Assembly (NCBI GenBank): GCA_035693105.1
Contig: DASSHC010000267.1
Coordinates: 1-12,128 of the forward strand
Length of the DNA stretch: 12,128 nucleotides
From: DASSHC01 sp035693105
GTDB taxonomy: Bacteria; Chloroflexota; Chloroflexia; Thermomicrobiales; Thermomicrobiaceae
Reading direction: 5' to 3'
Part shown: positions 1 to 6,492 of the stretch, one piece after another
How the letters are laid out: each line of letters starts with the position of its first letter
Position numbering within the stretch: the first letter of the stretch is position 1
The notes under the pieces: generated by a model
Seen by the model: the letters and a program-made list of their open reading frames with translations, nothing else
Databases searched by the model: none
Told to the model about the DNA's origin: nothing
Program-made: the position numbers and the translations under genes

Positions 1-1467
1 ATCGTGCTGACCCACGGCCACGAGGACCACGTCGGTGGACTCCCCTTCGTGGTGCCGGAGCTCAAGGATGCCGCGCCGATCCCGATCTACGGCTCGGCCC
101 TGGCCATCGCCTACGCCGAGGCCAAGCTCGACGAATACGGCCTGCTCAGCAAGGCCGACCTGCGCGTGGTCGAGGCAGACCGCCTCTACCCGCTCGGCAA
201 GTTCCTGGAGGCCGAGTTCATCCCGGTCACCCACAGCATCCCCGGCAGCTTCGCCGTGGCCTTCAAGACCCAGCTCGGCTGGGTGCTGCACAGCGGCGAC
301 TACAAGTTCGACCCGACCCCGCCGCTGGGGCCGCCGACCAACACCGAGCGGCTGCGCGAGATCGGCGACGAAGGTGTGCTGGTGATGATGAGCGACGCGG
401 TGCGCATCGAGCGCGCCGGCCACACCCCCTCCGAGGCGATCGTCAGCGAGACCCTCTTCCGCGTGATCGGCGAGGCCACCGGGCGCGTGGTGCTGACCAC
501 CTTCGCCTCGAACATCACCCGCATCGACCAGGCGATCCGCGCCGCCTACCGCCATGGGCGCAAGGTCGCCATCGCCGGGCGCAGCATGGAGCAGAGCACG
601 CGCATCGCCACCGAGCTGGGCTACCTGAAGCCGCCCGACGACGTGATGGTGCCGCTGGAGGTGGCGGTCAAGCTGCCGCGCGACAAGGTGCTGCTCCTGA
701 CCACCGGGAGCCAGGGCGAGGCCAGCGCCGCGCTCTCGCGCATCGCCAGCGGCGAGCACCCCGAGGTGCGCCTGAGCAAGGGCGACACGGTCATCTTCTC
801 GGCCACGCCGGTGCCGGGCAACGAGGAGGACGTGTCCCAGACGATAGATCTCCTCTTCAAGCGCGGCCTCAAGGTGATCTACGCCGCGCTGGAGCCCACC
901 ATCCACGTCTCCGGCCACGCCAGCCGCGAGGAGCTGAAGCTGATGCTCAGCCTCCTGCGCCCGCACTTCATCGTGCCGATCCACGGCGAATACCGCCATC
1001 TGGTGCTCTATGAGGAGCTGGCGATCGGCGAGGGCTACGACCAGTCGCGCATTTTCCTGCCGGAGCTGGGCGGTGTGCTTGGCTTCAGCCGCGACAGCGG
1101 CCGGCGCGAGGGAACGGTGGCGCACGGCGCCGTCCTGGTCGACATCCTCGGGCCCAAGAACGTGATCCTGCGCAAGCGCGAGGAGATCGCCCAGAACGGC
1201 TTCATCATCGCCACCATGGTGCTCGACCACGAGACGCGCCAATTGATCGCAGGCCCGACGCTGGCGGCGGAGAACGTCAACGGGCACATCACCAGCGAGA
1301 TGCTGCGCAGCGCCGAGACCGACTTGAAGAAGTTCCTCGACCGCCGCTCCAAGGGCGGCTTCAGTACCGGCTATCTGGTCAGCCGCACCAAGGGTGTGCT
1401 CAGTCGCTCGATCTACCGCCAGTCGAAGATCCACCCGCTGATCATGCCGGTGGTGACCGAACTGTAG
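1..1467 (+). CDS. rnj: Ribonuclease J (metallo-beta-lactamase/beta-CASP), 5'-truncated by window edge
   Basis: This is an RNase J, a cytoplasmic Zn-dependent endo- and 5'-3' exoribonuclease for mRNA decay and rRNA maturation. The frame is open from base 1, so the true start lies upstream. Counting codon 1 as bases 1-3, the metal-binding motif HGHEDH is at 5-10, THSIPG (H78) and HSGDYKFD (D100) complete the lactamase core, and the beta-CASP part carries TTFASN, TTGSQGE, HVSGHA (302-307) and IHGEYRH (327-333). A C-terminal domain follows to residue 488. RNase J proteins are usually about 550-560 residues with the first motif near residue 75, so roughly 65-70 N-terminal residues are missing. The usual SDSTN loop reads SDAVR (131-135), while the following TPSE is kept. 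It converges on the oxidoreductase, with a repeat hairpin 40 bases after its stop. The family call is secure; J1 versus J2 cannot be told. Confidence 0.96.
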   Translation: MVLTHGHEDHVGGLPFVVPELKDAAPIPIYGSALAIAYAEAKLDEYGLLSKADLRVVEADRLYPLGKFLEAEFIPVTHSIPGSFAVAFKTQLGWVLHSGDYKFDPTPPLGPPTNTERLREIGDEGVLVMMSDAVRIERAGHTPSEAIVSETLFRVIGEATGRVVLTTFASNITRIDQAIRAAYRHGRKVAIAGRSMEQSTRIATELGYLKPPDDVMVPLEVAVKLPRDKVLLLTTGSQGEASAALSRIASGEHPEVRLSKGDTVIFSATPVPGNEEDVSQTIDLLFKRGLKVIYAALEPTIHVSGHASREELKLMLSLLRPHFIVPIHGEYRHLVLYEELAIGEGYDQSRIFLPELGGVLGFSRDSGRREGTVAHGAVLVDILGPKNVILRKREEIAQNGFIIATMVLDHETRQLIAGPTLAAENVNGHITSEMLRSAETDLKKFLDRRSKGGFSTGYLVSRTKGVLSRSIYRQSKIHPLIMPVVTEL

Positions 1468-1507
1468 CAAATCGGTCCCGTCACGCGCCGCCATCCGATA
1501 CGTTTGG

Positions 1508-1589
1508 GAGATCCGTCGCAGCGGCTCAGGATGACAGGGAAAGCGGCCTCTTTTGTCCTGTCATCCTGAGGCCGCAGCCGAAGGATCTC
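1508..1589. repeat. Inverted-repeat hairpin between convergent genes (GGATGACAGG family)
   Basis: Two near-complementary arms (1508-1538 and 1557-1589) enclose an 18-base loop. The left arm starts GAGATCC and ends CTCAGGATGACAGG; the right arm is its near reverse complement, with mismatches only in the middle. The right arm is identical over 33 bp to 3201-3233. It lies between the stops of RNase J and the oxidoreductase, so it could act as a bidirectional transcript end or RNA-stabilising stem. There is a short T-run inside the loop (1551-1554) but no T-tract after the stem, so it is not a canonical intrinsic terminator. Confidence 0.85.
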
Positions 1590-1660
1590 TCATCGGCCTC
1601 GCATGGCACAACCCCAGCCAATGGGAGCCGAACCACCTCCAAGACGGCGTGGTTGACGCT

Positions 1661-3043
1661 CTACCGCCGCCAGATCCGCTGGGCCAGGGTCGGCTTGTCC
1701 GGGTAGCGCCCGGTCTGCTCGGCCTGGCGCTCCACCCGCGCCAGGCTCTTGCGCACCGCGTTGACGCCGAGCCAGCGCAGCGGCTCCGGCTCCCAGTCGG
1801 GCGAGCGGTGCGCCGTCATCGGCAGATGGGTCAGCTCGCTGTCGGCCCCGGTGATCAAGTCGGCCAGCACGCGGCCCGAGAGGTTCGCGGTCGCCACCCC
1901 CTCGCCGGTATAGCCGCGGCCGGTGGCGATGCCGGTCCGCGGATCGTAGGACATGGTCGGCATGCGGTCGCGCGGGATGCCGAAGACGCCGCCCCAGGCG
2001 TGGGTGAAGCGCGCGCCGCGGATCATCGGGAACCAGTCGAGCGCCGCCGCGCGCCCGTGGGCGAAGATCGCCTCCTGGCGGTCGAGCGCGTCGGAGATGC
2101 GCGAGCCGTAGGGGTAGACGCCGCGGTAGGGGCCGAAGGCGATGCGCCCGTCGACCGTCTTGTTGAGGTAGCCGGACATCGTGCCCGAGCTGCCGATCAC
2201 CTCGCGCCGCTCCCAGCCGATCTCCTGCCAGATGGCGTCTCCCAGCGGCTCGGTGATCACGAGGTGCGAGGTCATCGGCATGATCTGGCGGCGTAGCTGC
2301 GGCAACTGCGAGAGATAGGCCTCGCCGGCCAGCACGATGACGCGCGCCGCCACATTGCCCCGCTCGGTGATCAGCGTTGGCCCCGGTCCCGGCGTGAAAT
2401 CGGTGACACGCGTCTGCTCGTAGATCGTGCCGCCGTGGCGCTCGACGGCGTGCGCCAGGCCGCGCGCCAGCCGGGCGGGGTGGACCGTCGCGCCCTCCTT
2501 GAGCAGCAGCGCGCCCTCCATACCGGCCACGCGCAGGTGCTCGGCCGTCCCCTCGACATCGAGCAGCGCGTAGTGGTCCGCCAGCCCCAACTCCTGGTAT
2601 TCGCGGTACATCTGTAGCAGATGCGGCAGATGGTGCGGCGCGCGGGCAATCTCCAGCGTGCCGCTCTTGGCGTAGTGAGCGTCGATCCCCTCCTCGCGAC
2701 AGACCTGCCCGACGTTATCGACCGCCGTGTACATCTGACGCATGACCGCGCGCGCCGCGTCGTCGCCCCAGTTTTGGCGCAGCTTCGCTATCGGCATGGG
2801 GAAGCCGGAGAAGCACCAGCCGCCGTTGCGGCCGGAGGCGCCGAAGCCGGCGATCTCCGCCTCGACGACGGCGACCTTCAGCGACGGGTCGCGCTTGAGC
2901 AGGTGATAGGCGGTCCAGAGGCCGGTGAACCCGGCGCCGAGGATGCCGACGTCGACGGCGATCGAGCCGTCGAGCGGGGCGCGCGGCGTCAGGTCGTCGC
3001 CGCAGGTGTCGAGCCAGTAGCTGTAGCGCGCGTAATCCTTCAT
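1661..3043 (-). CDS. FAD-dependent amine/amino-acid oxidoreductase (DAO family, PuuB/OrdL-like)
   Basis: This 460-residue flavoprotein belongs to the glycine/D-amino-acid oxidase (DAO) superfamily and probably oxidises a C-N bond of an amine or amino acid in the cytoplasm. The N-terminal Rossmann motif GAGFTG is at 36-41, the ribose-binding acidic residue is E61 in VVEAE, and GFGASGRNGG (66-75) is the signature shared with gamma-glutamylputrescine oxidase-like proteins. A second FAD-contact segment near the C terminus reads GYTGEGVATANLSGR. The start at 3043 is chosen because GGGAGGAGG lies four bases upstream and the family begins shortly before the FAD fold. The open frame continues upstream to 3208, but those 55 codons run through repeat sequence. 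No amine-uptake or catabolic partner is adjacent, so the substrate is unknown. Repeat hairpins flank the gene on both sides. Confidence 0.9.
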   Translation of the reverse strand: MKDYARYSYWLDTCGDDLTPRAPLDGSIAVDVGILGAGFTGLWTAYHLLKRDPSLKVAVVEAEIAGFGASGRNGGWCFSGFPMPIAKLRQNWGDDAARAVMRQMYTAVDNVGQVCREEGIDAHYAKSGTLEIARAPHHLPHLLQMYREYQELGLADHYALLDVEGTAEHLRVAGMEGALLLKEGATVHPARLARGLAHAVERHGGTIYEQTRVTDFTPGPGPTLITERGNVAARVIVLAGEAYLSQLPQLRRQIMPMTSHLVITEPLGDAIWQEIGWERREVIGSSGTMSGYLNKTVDGRIAFGPYRGVYPYGSRISDALDRQEAIFAHGRAAALDWFPMIRGARFTHAWGGVFGIPRDRMPTMSYDPRTGIATGRGYTGEGVATANLSGRVLADLITGADSELTHLPMTAHRSPDWEPEPLRWLGVNAVRKSLARVERQAEQTGRYPDKPTLAQRIWRR

Positions 3044-3047
3044 CGTG

Positions 3048-3056
3048 CCTCCTCCC
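3048..3056 (-). promoter_or_regulatory. Strong Shine-Dalgarno that sets the oxidoreductase start
   Basis: On the minus strand the sequence reads GGGAGGAGG, then CACG, then ATG. GGAGG within it sits seven bases before the ATG. This decides for a 460-residue product rather than the 515-residue extension into the repeats. Confidence 0.8.
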
Positions 3057-3153
3057 TGGTGGATGCGTGCGCCAAGGATGCGGGCCATCCCCACTTCTGC
3101 CAAGCCTCCGGCTTCGACCACCTGGAGGTGCGTGGGAGATCCGCCATCCCCAC

Positions 3154-3186
3154 CTGTCATCCCGTCCTTCGCCAAGCTCAGGATAG
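3154..3186. repeat. Degenerate or chimeric copy of the GGATGACAGG-family repeat
   Basis: The segment starts like the forward repeat (CTGTCATCC) and then switches to the reverse-orientation form (TCCTTCGCCAAGCTCAGGAT). It looks like a rearranged or decayed copy next to the intact hairpin that follows 15 bases later. Confidence 0.55.
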
Positions 3187-3200
3187 GCTCTGAGCCCTCC

Positions 3201-3301
3201 CCTGTCATCCTGAGGCCGCAGCCGAAGGATCTCCTCTGCCTGATGATGATCCGGATGCTCCAGCTTTAGGAGAGATTCTTCGCTGCGGCTCAGAATGACA
3301 G
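3201..3301. repeat. Second hairpin of the GGATGACAGG-family repeat
   Basis: The forward arm 3201-3233 is identical over 33 bp to 1557-1589. An inverted partner (3272-3301, ending GCTCAGAATGACAG) follows after a 38-base loop. The partner differs by a few substitutions and is one to two bases shorter in its core. With the first hairpin it brackets the oxidoreductase gene. Confidence 0.85.
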
Positions 3302-3391
3302 AGGGGGGAGGTTCAGACTGACCGAGGCCGCGAGGCTGCAGGGATCATCGCCGGTCGTCCCCTTGAGGGAGAGCAGTGCTTGACCAACGCG

Positions 3392-3760
3392 TTAGCGACT
3401 GAACGCGATCGCGATGGCGACTCCGCAGAGGATGGCGACCAGCAGCGCGCTGTAGGCGAGCCCGCGCGGGCGGCCGTAGCGGCGGCCGAGCGGCGCCATC
3501 AGCCCCAGCGCCACCACGGTCAGGATGCCGGCGACGGCGTGGGAGACCGGCATGATGTGGGGATGCCGGGCGAAGAGGATGATCCCCATCAGCACCTGCA
3601 CGCCCAGCAGCGCGTGCGCCGTGCCGGTCAGCCAGGGCGGCAGGGTGGCACGTCGTGGCTCCGTCTCCGGCCCACGGCTGGCCAGCACGAAGGCGGCTGC
3701 GGCGATGCCGAGGTAGAGCAGCGCCAGCACGACACCCAGCGTGCCGTGCGCGTCGCTCAT
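3392..3760 (-). CDS. Small four-helix integral membrane protein, function unknown
   Basis: This 122-residue protein is predicted to span the membrane four times, at about 7-28, 42-64, 69-90 and 101-120. I do not recognise it with certainty. Helices two and three carry histidines (H49 in TAHALLG, H74 in VSHAVAG) with a GVQVLMG segment between, and H66 and H68 lie in the connecting loop. This vaguely recalls a half-unit of heme A synthase-like or b-type cytochrome helical pairs, but that is a resemblance by eye only. Its ATG overlaps the stop of the upstream YdjM-like gene in an ATGA (3757-3760), so the two are almost certainly co-transcribed and translationally coupled. No strong Shine-Dalgarno precedes it, which fits coupling. 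An electron-transfer or accessory role is speculation. Confidence 0.75.
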   Translation of the reverse strand: MSDAHGTLGVVLALLYLGIAAAAFVLASRGPETEPRRATLPPWLTGTAHALLGVQVLMGIILFARHPHIMPVSHAVAGILTVVALGLMAPLGRRYGRPRGLAYSALLVAILCGVAIAIAFSR

Positions 3761-4380
3761 GGCGTATGCTGACCGCGCGGGCGCAGCAGGTGCGCGCCCA
3801 GCGCCAACCGCGTCGCGGTGCGGCTGGTCAGTGCCAGCGCGCCGAGCAGGAAGACGACGACCGGGTTGGGCATCGAGATGACCCGGTTGGGGTGGACCAG
3901 CGGCGCGCCGCCGGTGCCGAGGTCGCGCAGCAGGTGCGAGCCGAGTCCGAGGAGCGCCGCCAGCCCGAGGTGCCGCCGCGGGCGCCAGCGTTCAGCCAGC
4001 GCCGCGCAGAGCAGCGGCACCAGCAGCGAGTGCGAGGCCGGGCGGTGCGCCATCGTCATGGTGCGATCCAAGCGCACCGAGCGCGCCGCCGCCACGTGGT
4101 CGAGGTCGATCATCACCGCGCTCAGCAGTGCCAGGCGTAGGAAGCCGGCCCGGTCGCGCACGTAGGGGAGGACCGGCAGCGCCACCGCCAGCGCGGTGCC
4201 GAGGTGGCAGAGGCCGTCGAAGAGGCCGCGCCGGGGCGTGCCGTTGCTGGCCTCGGCCCAGCGCCGGTGCCAGGCCAGCGTCGCCAGCGCGGTCAGGAAG
4301 GCGCCGCCGAAGTAGGCTTGGTCGGCCAGCCGCCCCGGCGCGTGACCGTGCGTCTGCTCATGCCCCTGCCCGTCGACCAT
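3757..4380 (-). CDS. Membrane-bound YdjM/DUF457-type putative metal-dependent hydrolase
   Basis: This 207-residue membrane protein has the YdjM (DUF457) pattern: DLDH at 92-95, HRPASHS at 112-118 and GSHLLRD at 147-153, whose Asp and His residues are the presumed metal ligands. Hydrophobic segments lie at about 24-37, 56-74, 80-98, 116-130, 138-151 and 172-185. The family is annotated as membrane hydrolases, some LexA-regulated, but the substrate is not established. The open frame reaches back to 4431. The start at 4380 is preferred because GGGAG lies ten bases upstream and it leaves 70 bases for divergent signals to queC, whereas 4431 would leave only 19. The N terminus is His-rich (GHEQTHGHA), and a start at 4416 or 4419 remains possible. 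The gene overlaps the next minus-strand gene by four bases. Confidence 0.8.
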   Translation of the reverse strand: MVDGQGHEQTHGHAPGRLADQAYFGGAFLTALATLAWHRRWAEASNGTPRRGLFDGLCHLGTALAVALPVLPYVRDRAGFLRLALLSAVMIDLDHVAAARSVRLDRTMTMAHRPASHSLLVPLLCAALAERWRPRRHLGLAALLGLGSHLLRDLGTGGAPLVHPNRVISMPNPVVVFLLGALALTSRTATRLALGAHLLRPRGQHTP

Positions 4381-4390
4381 CGCTCGTTCA

Positions 4391-4395
4391 CTCCC
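4391..4395 (-). promoter_or_regulatory. Probable Shine-Dalgarno for the YdjM-like gene
   Basis: The minus strand reads GGGTGGGAG, then ten bases, then the ATG at 4380. The spacing is on the long side. No comparable site precedes the upstream in-frame ATG at 4431. Confidence 0.45.
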
Positions 4396-4450
4396 ACCCT
4401 GATCGATTGCTCGCATCATCGGCCTTCGCACGAGAGGATTGTGCTACAGC

Positions 4451-5128
4451 ATGACAAGTCCCGGACCGGAACGCAAGCGCGCGGTCGTCCTCCTCTCGGG
4501 CGGCCTCGACAGCACCACCGCCGCCTGGCTGGCCCAGGCCAGCAACTTCGACCTCTGCGCCCTCAGCGTCGACTACGGCCAGCGCCACCGGCGCGAGCTG
4601 GAGGCCGCCGCGCGGGTGGCCGAGCGGCTCGGCGCCCGGCAGCAGCTCGTGCGCCTCAACCTGGGCGACTGGGGCGGCTCGTCGCTGCTGGGTGAAGGCG
4701 ACATCCCGTCCCAACCGGCGGCGGGCATTCCCTCGACCTGGGTACCAGCCCGCAACCTGATCTTCCTCTCGATCGCCGCCGGCTACGCCGAGGTGGTGGG
4801 AGCGAGCGCCATCTATATCGGCGTCAGCCAGGTCGACTACTCCGGCTACCCCGACTGCCGCGCGCCCTTCCTCGACGCCTTCCAGCGCGCCGCCGACCTG
4901 GCCAGCAAGCAGTTCGTCGAGCAGGGGATCAGCATCCCCGTGGTCGCGCCCTTCCTCCATCTCTCGAAAGCCGGTATCGTGCGGCTGGGGCTGACGCTGG
5001 GCGTCGACTACGCCCTGACCTGGTCGTGCTACCAGGGGGGTGAGCGGCCCTGCGGCGCCTGCGACTCCTGCCGGCTGCGCGCGGCCGCCTTCGCCGAGCT
5101 GGGCCTGCCGGACCCGCTCCTCGGCTAA
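4451..5128 (+). CDS. queC: 7-cyano-7-deazaguanine (preQ0) synthase QueC
   Basis: QueC converts 7-carboxy-7-deazaguanine to preQ0 with ATP and ammonia, a step toward queuosine in tRNA. The 225-residue product has the PP-loop SGGLDSTT at 16-23 and ends in the zinc site: C193, C201, C204 and C207, in the pattern C-x7-C-x2-C-x2-C. Length and motif spacing are normal for the family. The ATG at 4451 is chosen because it places the PP-loop at the usual distance; the frame opens upstream at a TTG (4439), which sits only one base after the GAGAGG (4432-4437) that probably serves as the ribosome site. queD, queE and queF are not in the window. The gene is divergent from the YdjM-like gene, and the YchF-like gene follows after 78 bases. 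Confidence 0.96.
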   Translation: MTSPGPERKRAVVLLSGGLDSTTAAWLAQASNFDLCALSVDYGQRHRRELEAAARVAERLGARQQLVRLNLGDWGGSSLLGEGDIPSQPAAGIPSTWVPARNLIFLSIAAGYAEVVGASAIYIGVSQVDYSGYPDCRAPFLDAFQRAADLASKQFVEQGISIPVVAPFLHLSKAGIVRLGLTLGVDYALTWSCYQGGERPCGACDSCRLRAAAFAELGLPDPLLG

Positions 5129-5206
5129 GCCCGGATTGCTCGTGGCACAATAGACGGTTGGTGCCGGCGTCTGCCGCGCTCATTCGGAGATTGCCACGGA
5201 GGACGC

Positions 5207-6313
5207 ATGCCCCTGCAACTGGTCATCATCGGCTTCCCACTCAGCGGCAAGACCACGGTCTTCAACGCGCTCACCCAGTCGGAGGCGCCGACCGGCGTCT
5301 TCTCCACCGGCGAGGAGGAGCCGAACCTGGCGACCGTCAAGGTGCCCGACGAGCGGCTCGAGGTGCTAACCCGCATGTTCAACCCGCGCCGCGAGGTGCC
5401 GGCCGACGTGCAGTACTACGACGTGGCCGGCATCGCCCAGGGCATCCACGAGCAGGGGCTGAGCGGGCGGCTGCTGGGCTACCTCAGCCAGGCGGCCGCG
5501 CTGGTGCAGGTGGTGCGCGCCTTCGAGAACGCGGCGGTGCCCCCGCCCGAGGGCTCGGTGGACCCGCTGCGCGACCTCGAGGCGATGAACCTGGAGCTGA
5601 CCTTCTCCGACCTCGGCCTGATCGAGAAGCGCATCCCCCGGCTGGAGGCCGGCATCCCCAAGCTGCGCGGCGCCGAGCGCGAGGCCAACGAGCGCGAGCT
5701 GGCGGCGCTGATCCGGCTGCGCGAGGCGCTGGAGGCCGGGCTGCCGATCCGCGAGGTGGTGCTGGATCCTGAGGAGGAGCGACTGCTGCGCGGCTTCGGC
5801 TTCCTGACCGGCAAGCCGCTCTTGATCCTGCTCAACGTCGGCGAAGATATGCTCGGCGCCCAGGCCGAGGCGCTGGTGACCGCGGCGCGCGAGCGCTTCG
5901 GACGCCCTGGGGTAACGATCGAGGCGCTGGCCGGCAAGATCGAGGAGGAGATCGCGCGGCTTGACCCCGACGACGCCGCCCTCTTCCTGGCCGATCTGGG
6001 TATCCAGGCGACCAGCCGCGAGCGCGTCATCCGCGCCTCGTACGACCTGCTCGGCCTGATCTCATTCTTCACCGTCGGCCCCGACGAGACCCGCGCCTGG
6101 ACGATCCACCGCGGCACGCCCGCCGTCGAAGCGGCGGGAGTGATCCACTCCGATATCCAGCGCGGCTTCATCCGCGCCGAGGTGGTGAGCTACGAGGATC
6201 TGGTGCAGGCTGGGGGCATGCCCGAGGCGCGCAAGGCCGGCCGCTTGCGCCTGGAGGGCAAGCAGTACGTCGTCCAGGACGGCGACATCTGCCACTTCCT
6301 ATTCAACGTGTAG
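5207..6313 (+). CDS. ychF: YchF/OLA1-family P-loop NTPase with TGS domain, variant G1 motif
   Basis: This 368-residue protein aligns by eye along the whole YchF family (about 363 residues), Obg-like NTPases that prefer ATP and associate with ribosomes. The P-loop is GFPLSGKTT (9-17), Walker B-like DVAG is at 72-75, a helical or coiled-coil arm spans about 131-180, and NVGE (210-213) is the NxxE specificity motif of YchF in place of the GTPase NKxD. The TGS domain (about 282-365) has RAWTI, GFIRAEVVS and the terminal FLFNV typical of the family. The P-loop lacks the usual NVGKS (here LSGKT), and switch I reads FSTGEEEPN rather than the FPFCTIEPN type, so this may be a divergent paralogue with the canonical YchF elsewhere. 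GGAGG (5198-5202) lies four bases before the ATG. Confidence 0.88.
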   Translation: MPLQLVIIGFPLSGKTTVFNALTQSEAPTGVFSTGEEEPNLATVKVPDERLEVLTRMFNPRREVPADVQYYDVAGIAQGIHEQGLSGRLLGYLSQAAALVQVVRAFENAAVPPPEGSVDPLRDLEAMNLELTFSDLGLIEKRIPRLEAGIPKLRGAEREANERELAALIRLREALEAGLPIREVVLDPEEERLLRGFGFLTGKPLLILLNVGEDMLGAQAEALVTAARERFGRPGVTIEALAGKIEEEIARLDPDDAALFLADLGIQATSRERVIRASYDLLGLISFFTVGPDETRAWTIHRGTPAVEAAGVIHSDIQRGFIRAEVVSYEDLVQAGGMPEARKAGRLRLEGKQYVVQDGDICHFLFNV

Positions 6314-6344
6314 GGTTGGCCCATAGGATACGCGTGTCGCTGCC

Positions 6345-6470
6345 GTAGAGGCAGGCCCCGTGCCTGCCCTGGTCGCCCTACGGCGGGGCGACGGGGAACT
6401 TGGGCAACACGCGTGGCGCACATGGGACCAAGCGGTAAGCCACGAGGGCAGGCCCCGTGCCTGCCCCTAC
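6345..6470. repeat. Cluster of palindromic repeats (GGCAGG...CCTGCC) between convergent genes
   Basis: Two copies of a 20-bp palindromic unit, GGCAGGCCCCGTGCCTGCCC, lie at 6350-6369 and 6447-6466, in the same orientation 97 bases apart. Each folds with six-base arms around CCCCGTG. The first is preceded by GTAG and the second followed by CTAC, so they look like remnants of a longer GTAG...CTAC-bounded unit. Between them GTCGCCC (6372-6378) pairs perfectly with GGGCGAC (6386-6392) across seven bases. The cluster sits between the stops of the YchF-like and kinase genes and may serve as a shared transcript end, though no T-tract follows. Confidence 0.8.
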
Positions 6471-6492
6471 AAGTTTCGCATCGGCTTTCAGC

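Larger units (their letters stand above)
3044..3391. other. Non-coding 348-base interval with repeat cluster
   Basis: This interval separates the oxidoreductase start from the stop of the downstream four-helix membrane gene (both minus strand). Its proximal part would be the oxidoreductase leader. It contains a degenerate repeat copy (3154-3186), a full hairpin (3201-3301), and an 11-base direct repeat GCCATCCCCAC at 3084-3094 and 3143-3153. Bases 3302-3391 show no gene or clear signal. I could not identify a convincing promoter for the oxidoreductase here. Confidence 0.7.

Noticed and set aside
1539..1556. Intrinsic terminator after RNase J
   Set aside because: The short T-run is in the loop of the hairpin rather than after a GC stem, so I kept it as a repeat hairpin only.
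1553..2296. Plus-strand open frame of 247 codons opposite the oxidoreductase
   Set aside because: It begins in the repeat hairpin and has shadow-like composition; the opposite strand has complete FAD motifs.
3044..3208. N-terminal extension of the oxidoreductase by 55 residues
   Set aside because: It translates repeat and leader DNA, has no family similarity, and a strong Shine-Dalgarno lies before the inner ATG.
1508..3301. CRISPR array or insertion sequence from the repeated arms
   Set aside because: There is no regular spacing, no spacers, no transposase and no target duplication that I can see.
5136..5164. Promoter before the YchF-like gene (CACAAT at 5146-5151)
   Set aside because: The hexamer has no matching -35 at the right distance, and the gene may be read from queC.
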